Assembly: GCA_009827205.1 (NCBI GenBank)
Contig: WUAK01000050.1
Span: 1 to 12,772 of the forward strand
Length of the DNA stretch: 12,772 nucleotides
Source: Phycisphaeraceae bacterium
Lineage (GTDB): Bacteria > Planctomycetota > Phycisphaerae > Phycisphaerales > UBA1924
Reading direction: 5' to 3'
The notes under the pieces were generated by a model. It was not told the DNA's origin and did no database searches. It worked only from the letters and a program-made list of their open reading frames with translations. The translations under genes were made by a program, and so were the position numbers. Positions 7,390 to 12,772 of the stretch are shown piece by piece. Each line of letters begins with the position of its first letter. The first letter of the stretch is position 1.

Positions 7390-8205
7390 TCAGCTCTCGG
7401 ATTTGTCGCGCGTGATCTGCGCGTAGGCGTTGTGCGAGTGAATGGACTCGAAGTTCTCAGAGTCGATCTCGTACCAGGTAATCCGGTCGTCGCCGTCGAG
7501 AGAAAGCGCGAGATCGCGGATGATGTCCTCTACGAATTTGGGATTGTCGTAGGCGGCCTCTGTCACGTACTTCTCGTCGGGCCTCTTGAGCACGGCGTAG
7601 ACCGGGCTGCTGGCGGCTGACTCGAGGATCTCGATCAGATCCTCGACCCAGAGCATGCCGTCAAACTTCACGCGAGCAGAGATCCTGCACCTCTGGTTGT
7701 GTGCACCGTACTCGGAGATCTCCTTGGAGCATGGGCACAGACTCGTTGCTGGGGCTGCGACTCCGATGATGAACGACGATGTCTCGTCTGAGCCGTTGCG
7801 CTCGCACTCGAAGGTGACCTCGTAGTCCATGAGCCCGGCCATCTCGGTGACAGGCGCTTTCTTGCACATGAAGTAGGTGAACGATGCCTCGAAGTGCGCT
7901 GTCTCGGCGTTGAGACGATCGCGGATCGCTTTGGTCACCTCAGGTATCCGGTCTGGAGTGAGCGGCTCGCTCTGGTGGTCGTTGAGTACCTCCAGGAACC
8001 GGCTCATGTGTGTGCCCTTCTGGTGATGAGGCAGGGCGACGTACATGTTGATTTTGGCGGTCGTGGTCTGCGTCTTGCCGTCCCGTGTCCTGAGGATCAT
8101 GGGGTAGGTGACGTCTTTCACGCCGACCTTGTCGATGGCAACCTGCCGCTCGTCCTGCTGTCCCTGGACATCGACGATGGTTCCTGGCTTGTTGGCGGTC
8201 TGCAT
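7390..8205 (-). CDS. folE2: GTP cyclohydrolase FolE2 (type IB, GCYH-IB)
   Basis: FolE2 converts GTP to 7,8-dihydroneopterin triphosphate, the first step of folate biosynthesis and also a source for queuosine/archaeosine precursors. It is the alternative to zinc-dependent FolE and tolerates other metals. The 271-residue product carries the family signatures HHQKGTHMSRF (60-70) and LCPCSKEIS followed by GAHNQR (156-172). Cys157, His169, Glu211 and His256 fall at the spacing I recall for the metal ligands of the Neisseria enzyme (Cys147, His159, Glu201, His246). ATG 8205 is chosen because MQTANKPG leads directly into family sequence; the frame stays open further upstream but that part runs antisense over the preceding gene. 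It lies 115 bases after the membrane-protein gene and 78 bases before mrdA, so it may have its own promoter. No convincing Zur-type operator was seen. Confidence 0.95.
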   Translation of the reverse strand: MQTANKPGTIVDVQGQQDERQVAIDKVGVKDVTYPMILRTRDGKTQTTTAKINMYVALPHHQKGTHMSRFLEVLNDHQSEPLTPDRIPEVTKAIRDRLNAETAHFEASFTYFMCKKAPVTEMAGLMDYEVTFECERNGSDETSSFIIGVAAPATSLCPCSKEISEYGAHNQRCRISARVKFDGMLWVEDLIEILESAASSPVYAVLKRPDEKYVTEAAYDNPKFVEDIIRDLALSLDGDDRITWYEIDSENFESIHSHNAYAQITRDKSES

Positions 8206-8222
8206 GGGTGTGTACTCGGATT

Positions 8223-8243
8223 CAAGCCTGCTGTGCGGGCTTG
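8223..8243. promoter_or_regulatory. Hairpin in the folE2 5' leader
   Basis: CAAGCC (8223-8228) and GGCTTG (8238-8243) are exact inverted repeats. Inside them GC-TGT-GC can pair again, giving a near-continuous stem interrupted by one pair (T-G on the plus strand, C-A on the minus strand). It lies 17 bases upstream of the folE2 ATG. There is no T-run, so it is not an intrinsic terminator. A role in folE2 translation is speculative. Confidence 0.4.
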
Positions 8244-8320
8244 CTGGGTGCGGATCTTGTGCTCTGCAATACCAACTCTCGGGATCGCTCGCTGATTCCG
8301 CGTTCGCCGGTTTAGGTTCG

Positions 8321-9148
8321 TTAGATGCTAGGCGGTTGTGAATCAGCGCGATCGTGCTGCTGCTGAACCACGTTGTCGGTCCACGCGAGGCCGATCGGGA
8401 TGCCAACGAGTGCCCCAGCGGCCCAATCAAGAGGCGTCAGCCAACCGAGCCTGAAGAGCGTTCGATCGTACACGGCATCGACAACATCGCCCGCGAGCAC
8501 CTGAGCCGAGAGAGGCCCGAGCACGGCGAGTACCGCGGGGATTGCCACAACCGTCCAGCCAGGGAGTCTGAGAAAGACAAGCCTCGCCGAGGCTGCACCG
8601 ATGATCCCCGCGACAAAGGCTGCCCCGATGGTCTGCCCTTTCAAAGGTTCGATCGCGATCACCCACGCGGCGGTCCCAGAGAGCGCCAGCCCTGCAACGA
8701 GCGCCACGAGAACACCTGTCAACCCCGCTTCTGTCTCGGTGTCGGGGTCATCGATCGAGAACCGTCGAACGACCCATGCGATCCCGCCGATGAGCGCCGC
8801 AACCACAACGCCCTCAAGTATCAGCGGCTGAAGCGGAGACTCCCGTGTTACCGCGACGATCGTGTCGAGCCTGCCCGACAGCCACGCGGCCCACGAGAGG
8901 ACGAGCCCAGCACACACAAAGCCCACGTTCAGCCCTGCTGCTCTGCTCCCGATAGCGCCAGCACCCGCGGCGAACGCAAATGCCAGGATGCCCGAGATCA
9001 ATCCGATGATTGGGCTTTGCCCGACAAGGAGTGTCGCGTGTGTCCCGCCGTCCTCGCCCCGGAGCGAGCCCACGAGGAGCCCTGCGACCGGACCGATCGC
9101 CGCGAAAGCGACTGCGAGCGCGATGAGTCCTCGAAGAGCCCTGGGCAT
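8321..9148 (-). CDS. Unknown polytopic membrane protein
   Basis: I do not recognise this 275-residue protein. It is very rich in Ala, Gly, Val, Leu and Ile and shows seven or eight likely membrane helices (about 7-27, 42-66, 70-90, 108-127, 142-165, 172-192, 196-218 and 240-256). An acidic loop, DDPDTETE, lies near 133-140 and the C-terminus is polar (VVQQQHDRADSQPPSI). No catalytic motif, metal site or known transporter signature is visible. ATG 9148 is used; an in-frame TTG at 9169 would add seven residues and neither has a strong ribosome binding site. The gene follows the M48 protease by about 40 bases on the same strand, so cotranscription with lemA and the protease is likely. It could be a structural partner of the protease or simply a neighbour. 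That it is a real gene is well supported; its function is unknown. Confidence 0.75.
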   Translation of the reverse strand: MPRALRGLIALAVAFAAIGPVAGLLVGSLRGEDGGTHATLLVGQSPIIGLISGILAFAFAAGAGAIGSRAAGLNVGFVCAGLVLSWAAWLSGRLDTIVAVTRESPLQPLILEGVVVAALIGGIAWVVRRFSIDDPDTETEAGLTGVLVALVAGLALSGTAAWVIAIEPLKGQTIGAAFVAGIIGAASARLVFLRLPGWTVVAIPAVLAVLGPLSAQVLAGDVVDAVYDRTLFRLGWLTPLDWAAGALVGIPIGLAWTDNVVQQQHDRADSQPPSI

Positions 9149-9189
9149 CAGCCCATCATCGGCGCGCAAGGTGCCCCGATCTACAAGTA

Positions 9190-10431
9190 TCAGCGGTTGA
9201 GTGCCATGAGCCGGGCGATACGGTCTTCCACCGGGGGGTGTGAGCAGAACAGGGAACTCGCCTTCTGGTGCGAGCGGCGCATCTTCCTGAGCGGGTTGAT
9301 GATGAACAAGTGAGCCGTGCCCCGGTTGGCGGTGTCGACGAGCGGCTCGTCATCGCCCGCGAGCTTCCGCAGAGCGCTCGCAAGCCCCATCGGGTTGCGC
9401 GTCAGCTCGACCGCGCCCGCGTCGGCAAGGTACTCACGCTTGCGTGAGTACGCCATCTGGATGAGCTTGGCCAGGAGCGGTGCGATGATCGCCAACAGGA
9501 TCGCGACGATGAAAACGACGATGTATACCGCCCCGCCGCCCTTGGAGTCGCTGCGTCGACCTGCTCGGGTGTAGAAGGTCATGCGCAGGAATATGTCGCA
9601 AGCCATCACGATGAGCCCGACCATGGTTGCCATGAGCAGACTAAACCTGATGTCGTAGTGACGGATGTGCGCCATCTCGTGCGCGATCACGCCCTGCAGT
9701 TCGTCGCGGTTGAGCTTCGAGCGGAGCCCGGTGGTGATGGCGACCACGCCGTTCTGGGGGTCACGCCCTGTCGCGAAGGCGTTCATCGCGCTCTCGGGGA
9801 TGAGATAGACCTTGGGCATGGGCAGGCCCGCGGCGAGGCGCATCTCATCGACAACGTTGAAGAGCTCGGGATCGAGCTCGGGCGTGATCTGCTGCGCGTG
9901 GACCATGCGGAGGATTGCGTTGGCGCCCTGGAAGTAGCTCCAGAAGGCGCCCATCACGGCGACCACGAGCGCCACACCCGCGCCGAGCAGGAGCGAAGGC
10001 AGGTAGAACGCGGCGTCCCCGAAGACCGAGAGATCAAGACCGAGCACTCTCGTCGGCTTCGCACGCTGAGCGATGTCCTCGGAGCCTTCAACGAACTCGT
10101 CGGACATCGCGTCGCGGTCAGCGAGCCTTGCGTAATCGTGTGTCGCAGCCTTGGCTGAGTCGTAGGTCCCCGCACCGACCGGGATGATCACCCCGCCGAT
10201 GATCGCGCCGATGGCAACGCCCAGCAGGATCATCAAGGCCATGAGCAGCACGCTGTCGCGTTTATTTTTGCGGATCAGGTCGTGGAAGGTGATCGAGCCC
10301 GGGTAGGCGCTTGCCTTCTCGCTGATGCGCTTGTCCATCGCGGAGGGCTGCCTCTTGCGGGTCGGGCGCGACTGCTCGCCGCGCGATCCGCCCCCGCGGG
10401 CCGGTCTCGGGTGTGGTCGTTTGCCGCTCAT
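9190..10431 (-). CDS. htpX: HtpX-like M48 family membrane metalloprotease
   Basis: This is a zinc-dependent, membrane-embedded protease of the HtpX type, expected to degrade misfolded or damaged inner-membrane proteins. Of 413 residues, about 62-88 and 140-165 are the first two membrane helices. The zinc motif HEMAH is at 251-255 in GVIAHEMAHIRHYD, and the third ligand Glu333 sits in SRKREYLADAGAV. Two further helices lie at about 263-282 and 301-320, between the HExxH and the glutamate. The C-terminal SHPPVEDRIARL is typical of the family. It is longer than E. coli HtpX (293 residues) because of a basic Arg/Pro/Gly-rich N-terminal tail (1-45) and a roughly 50-residue polar loop between helices 1 and 2. 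An internal ATG at 10338 would remove most of the tail but has no ribosome binding site. It lies 21 bases behind lemA, a widespread pairing. Confidence 0.92.
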   Translation of the reverse strand: MSGKRPHPRPARGGGSRGEQSRPTRKRQPSAMDKRISEKASAYPGSITFHDLIRKNKRDSVLLMALMILLGVAIGAIIGGVIIPVGAGTYDSAKAATHDYARLADRDAMSDEFVEGSEDIAQRAKPTRVLGLDLSVFGDAAFYLPSLLLGAGVALVVAVMGAFWSYFQGANAILRMVHAQQITPELDPELFNVVDEMRLAAGLPMPKVYLIPESAMNAFATGRDPQNGVVAITTGLRSKLNRDELQGVIAHEMAHIRHYDIRFSLLMATMVGLIVMACDIFLRMTFYTRAGRRSDSKGGGAVYIVVFIVAILLAIIAPLLAKLIQMAYSRKREYLADAGAVELTRNPMGLASALRKLAGDDEPLVDTANRGTAHLFIINPLRKMRRSHQKASSLFCSHPPVEDRIARLMALNR

Positions 10432-10452
10432 GGAGTAAACGCCCGCTCCGGA

Positions 10453-11037
10453 TTACGAGAAGCTGACCTGTGGCGCCGCCTTCTCGGCCTCGGTTTCGAT
10501 CTCGAAGTAGTCGCGCTTCGCGAAGTTGAACACGCCTGCGACGATGTTGCCCGGGAACTGCTGGCGGTACTCCTCGAAGCGAGCGACAGTGTCGTTGTAG
10601 TGCTGGCGCGAGAAGCCGATCTTGTTCTCAGTACTCGTCAGTTCTTCCTGGAGCGACATGAAGTTGGTATTGGCCTTCAGATCGGGGTACGCCTCTGCGA
10701 CGGCCATGAGTCTGCCGAGCGCCTGGGTCAGCTCGCCCTCGGCCTGTCCCATTTCCTTCGCGCCGGTGTTGGATGCGTCGTGTACCTGAACCGCTTTAGC
10801 TCGCGCTGAGATCACCGCATCGAGTGTTTCCTTCTCGTGGCTCGCGTAGCCCTTGACGGTCTCGACGAGGTTTGGGATCAGGTCGTAGCGCCGCTTGAGC
10901 TGGACATCGATTTGAGACCAGCCGTTGTCTGCATCAACTCGAAGTCGCACGAGCTTGTTGTACATCGTGATCAGAATGAGAACGAGTAGCACCGCCACGA
11001 CGGCGAATACGCCCAGGAAGATCCAGAGTCCGGTCAT
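10453..11037 (-). CDS. lemA: LemA family membrane-anchored protein
   Basis: The 194-residue protein has the LemA layout: one N-terminal membrane helix (about 4-25) followed by a helical domain. That domain holds the family signatures YNKLVRLR (26-33), a WSQIDVQLKRRYDLIPNLVETVKGYA-type segment (40-65), the AxAYPDLKAN motif (114-123) and a C-terminal YRQQFPGNIVAGVF (157-170). LemA proteins lack a known enzymatic activity; they often sit beside HtpX-like proteases or TPM-domain proteins and are thought to act in envelope organisation or stress. ATG 11037 is preceded by a strong GGAGG. The reading frame remains open upstream as far as 11259, but that extension is Cys/Pro-rich, lacks family similarity and crosses the divergent gene. 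It is probably the first gene of the minus-strand run. Confidence 0.94.
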   Translation of the reverse strand: MTGLWIFLGVFAVVAVLLVLILITMYNKLVRLRVDADNGWSQIDVQLKRRYDLIPNLVETVKGYASHEKETLDAVISARAKAVQVHDASNTGAKEMGQAEGELTQALGRLMAVAEAYPDLKANTNFMSLQEELTSTENKIGFSRQHYNDTVARFEEYRQQFPGNIVAGVFNFAKRDYFEIETEAEKAAPQVSFS

Positions 11038-11044
11038 TGAGAAG

Positions 11045-11049
11045 CCTCC
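11045..11049 (-). promoter_or_regulatory. Ribosome binding site of lemA
   Basis: A full GGAGG on the minus strand lies 7 bases before ATG 11037. It settles the lemA start against the much longer open frame. Confidence 0.8.
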
Positions 11050-11210
11050 GATAGCCGCGAAGTCGGGGCCGGCGCACACCGACCATCCCCGCGGGCATGG
11101 TACCCGAAGGACCGGGGCCGAATCTGAATGGGTACATAGGCCCCCGCCTGCCTTGTTCTTGGGATTCGGGGCGGCTCGGTTCCGTCGCGTGTAGCATCTG
11201 ATGAGTCCGC

Positions 11211-11215
11211 AGGAG
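11211..11215 (+). promoter_or_regulatory. Ribosome binding site of the plus-strand membrane protein
   Basis: AGGAG lies 7 bases before ATG 11223, a strong Shine-Dalgarno match that supports this start. Confidence 0.75.
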
Positions 11216-11222
11216 ATATCCG

Positions 11223-12455
11223 ATGGCCAAGCAGAACGACACAACCGCAAGCAGCACACCCGAGCCCGACTTTGGCAGACCCTTTAGGCTCACCGCGGAT
11301 GACCTCTTCAGCGATCTACTCTGGCCCAAACTCTTCCGTGTGCCGAGGCTTGCGCTCAGGGCGGACCGGATCGGGCTCGCGGTTCTTCTGATCCTGCTGA
11401 TCGGATTCTTTGACCAGACGCTGGCCGCGATCGCGAATACCGAAGATAACCCGGCTGAGCCCATCGTGGAGATGCTGGCTGCAAGGTTCGCGCAGAGTCA
11501 GTCGACGACAGTCGAGATGATCTCCGGTCTCGCTGTCGGCGATGCCCTGCTGGCGGGCTGGGCTGGCACGTGGGGCACGATCACATCGACGTTTGAGGAT
11601 GCGCCGTGGCGCGCGTCGTTTGTCATCCCCTTCGCGTTCGTGCTCTATGTCATGTTCGCCGTGGGCATCTCACGCATGGCGATCGATGACTTCTCGCGCG
11701 GCAAGTCGATGCGCTGGACCGACGGGCTGGTCTGGGCGATCAAGGGCCTCTCCAGCGCGCTGGTCGCGCACCTGATCCCGCTCTTCGTGATCGGGCTGAT
11801 CACCGTGGTCCTGTTCCTGGGAGGCTGGGTGCTGCTCGGCGTGCCCTTCGTCAACCTCGTCGGGTCAATCTTGTCGATCTTTGGTGTGATTCTCGCGTTC
11901 ATCGCGGTGCTCCTGCTCATCGGGTTCGGACTCGGGGCCCCGATGCTCTCGCCCGCGATCGCATCGGAAGGATTCGACGGCATCGAGGCGATGCAGCGGA
12001 TTTACAGCTACGTCTTCACCAAGCCCGCGAGGTTCGCGATCTACTCGATCGTGCTCTTCGTGCAGTTCATCATCGTTGGATCGATCGCCGCGGCTCTGGC
12101 CAGCGCGACGCGAGGCTTTGCAAGTTGGGGCATGGGTCTCATGTTCGACTGGACAGGCAACAACGACGGGCTCGCGGTCGCACAGGGTATCGCGACCGAA
12201 GAAGTCGGCTTCTCGGGCGAGTGGGCAGCCGATGTCGTGCACCTGATGCTCCGCCTGCCTGCGCTTCTCGTCGGCGGTTTCATGCTCTGCTACTGGATCA
12301 GCGGCTGGAGCGTGCAGTACCTCCTCCTGCGTCAGGCAACCGATGGCCAGGACGTCACCGACATCTACGTGCCGGGCGAGATGGAGGCTCGGATCGAGCG
12401 GGCGCTCGCCTCGCGCGTCGCGGGCAGCGAGCAGGCTCAGTCAGACGAAGACTGA
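11223..12455 (+). CDS. Unknown polytopic membrane protein, planctomycete-style
   Basis: I cannot name this 410-residue protein. A polar N-terminal tail (1-25) precedes an amphipathic FRLTADDLFSDLLWPKLFRV segment, then likely membrane helices at about 48-66, 130-150, 178-204, 210-240, 271-297 and 340-362. Between them are a soluble stretch at about 68-128 and a conserved-looking element, SPAIASEGFDGIEAMQRIYS (243-262), whose style resembles large hypothetical membrane proteins I associate with Planctomycetes. The tail is acidic (QSDED). No catalytic or transport motif is evident. A strong AGGAG supports the start. The gene diverges from lemA and its last 19 bases overlap the 3' end of convergent truB. 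Reality of the gene is well supported by membrane topology, codon pattern and the ribosome binding site; the function is unknown. Confidence 0.85.
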   Translation: MAKQNDTTASSTPEPDFGRPFRLTADDLFSDLLWPKLFRVPRLALRADRIGLAVLLILLIGFFDQTLAAIANTEDNPAEPIVEMLAARFAQSQSTTVEMISGLAVGDALLAGWAGTWGTITSTFEDAPWRASFVIPFAFVLYVMFAVGISRMAIDDFSRGKSMRWTDGLVWAIKGLSSALVAHLIPLFVIGLITVVLFLGGWVLLGVPFVNLVGSILSIFGVILAFIAVLLLIGFGLGAPMLSPAIASEGFDGIEAMQRIYSYVFTKPARFAIYSIVLFVQFIIVGSIAAALASATRGFASWGMGLMFDWTGNNDGLAVAQGIATEEVGFSGEWAADVVHLMLRLPALLVGGFMLCYWISGWSVQYLLLRQATDGQDVTDIYVPGEMEARIERALASRVAGSEQAQSDED

Positions 12456-12772
12456 TCGAGCAAGCTCTCTGGAACAGGCAATAGGTCGGCGGGTGTCATC
12501 GCCTCGGGCAAATCGTCGAGTGAGACGCTGCTGTTGATCTCGAATTCTCCGACGCGTGTCCGGCAGAGGCTGTCGAGCATCCCGCCCGTGCCGAGGGCTT
12601 CACCGATGTCTCGCGCAAGCGAGCGGATGTAGGTTCCCTTGCCGCAGGCGATCCTGAGCTCGAGCAGCGGCCAGTCGTATCCGGTGATCTCGATGCTGTC
12701 GATGCGCACGAGGCGAGGCTCGAGTTTGGGCATGTCCTTCGCGTCCTCTGCCTTGCGCGCCAGCGAATACGC
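12437..12772 (-). CDS. truB: tRNA pseudouridine-55 synthase TruB, C-terminal part (start beyond right edge)
   Basis: TruB isomerises U55 to pseudouridine in the T-loop of elongator tRNAs. The frame is open to the right edge, and 111 C-terminal residues are visible. They begin in AYSLARK, matching the family's RAYxLAR element, and continue through ELRIACGKGTYIRSLARDIG (about 40-59 of the fragment), which is diagnostic, then LGTGGMLDSLCRTRVGEF (about 62-79). The catalytic Asp and N-terminal half lie outside the window. The C-terminus is short and acidic with no PUA domain visible, as in shorter bacterial TruB forms. The neighbouring genes commonly found with truB (rbfA, infB, rpsO, ribF) would be to the right if present. 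Its final 19 bases overlap the convergent membrane-protein gene. Confidence 0.93.
   Translation of the reverse strand, partial: AYSLARKAEDAKDMPKLEPRLVRIDSIEITGYDWPLLELRIACGKGTYIRSLARDIGEALGTGGMLDSLCRTRVGEFEINSSVSLDDLPEAMTPADLLPVPESLLDQSSSD

Larger units (their letters stand above)
11038..11222. promoter_or_regulatory. Divergent promoter region between lemA and an unknown membrane-protein gene
   Basis: This is the longest non-coding stretch in the window and must carry start signals in both directions. TAnnAT hexamers occur facing each gene: TAGCAT at 11192-11197 (plus, 25 bases before the plus-strand ATG) and TACCAT at 11102-11097 (minus, 59 bases before lemA). No good -35 match stands at the normal spacing of either. 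A 6-base inverted repeat, GTACCC/GGGTAC, flanks the centre. Beyond this I see no operator or RNA gene. Confidence 0.45.

Noticed and set aside
8206..8430. N-terminal extension of the folE2 frame adding 75 residues.
   Set aside because: It overlaps the end of the upstream membrane-protein gene and has no GTP cyclohydrolase similarity; the normal FolE2 N-terminus begins at 8205.
8354..9313. Plus-strand open frame of 319 codons.
   Set aside because: It is antisense to the membrane-protein and M48 genes, and its translation is highly charged and repetitive in Arg, Asp, Pro and Glu, typical of the complement of hydrophobic codons.
11038..11259. N-terminal extension of the lemA frame adding 74 residues.
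   Set aside because: The added sequence lacks family similarity and overlaps the divergent gene, while a GGAGG sits just before ATG 11037.
1..12772. Search for CRISPR arrays, tRNA genes, insertion sequences, attachment sites, toxin-antitoxin or defence genes.
   Set aside because: No regularly spaced repeats, cloverleaf folds, transposase or nuclease motifs, or terminal repeats were seen; all long coding stretches are housekeeping or membrane genes.

Overview
The window is GC-rich, densely coded bacterial chromosome. Its gene content and style fit a planctomycete, most likely a Phycisphaerae-type lineage that keeps peptidoglycan: an oversized PBP2 next to RodA, a type IB GTP cyclohydrolase, a LemA/M48 protease pair, and two unnamed polytopic membrane proteins. 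The phylum call is an inference from protein character; no rRNA or other marker is present. I see no tRNA, rRNA, CRISPR array, insertion sequence, phage gene or recognisable defence system. No intergenic stretch reaches 300 bases; the longest is 185 bases (11038-11222).

Layout, left to right. 1-1427 (minus) is the first two thirds of a DinG/XPD-family helicase whose C-terminus lies off the left edge. It diverges across 43 bases from a secreted alpha/beta-hydrolase esterase (1471-2949, plus). The esterase converges with, and overlaps by 4 bases, the end of a long minus-strand run. Read in transcription order (right to left), that run is lemA (11037-10453), an HtpX-like M48 protease (10431-9190), an unknown membrane protein (9148-8321), folE2 (8205-7390), mrdA/PBP2 (7311-4897), rodA (4900-3683) and rsmG (3686-2946). 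The last three are locked together by GTGA and ATGA stop/start overlaps. On the right, an unknown plus-strand membrane protein (11223-12455) diverges from lemA and overlaps by 19 bases the end of a convergent truB fragment (12437-12772, minus, N-terminus off the right edge).

Functionally, PBP2 (transpeptidase) and RodA (SEDS glycosyltransferase) form the core of the cell-elongation peptidoglycan synthase. RsmG is a 16S rRNA methyltransferase translationally coupled behind them. LemA and the M48 protease are probably an envelope quality-control pair. FolE2 starts folate or queuosine biosynthesis.

I found no clearly new system. The observations most worth a second look are: a helicase missing one of its four iron-sulfur cysteines; a nested inverted repeat that would bury the mrdA start region; the enlarged helical pedestal of PBP2; altered residues around the RodA catalytic loop; and tail-to-tail gene overlaps with no room for intrinsic terminators.
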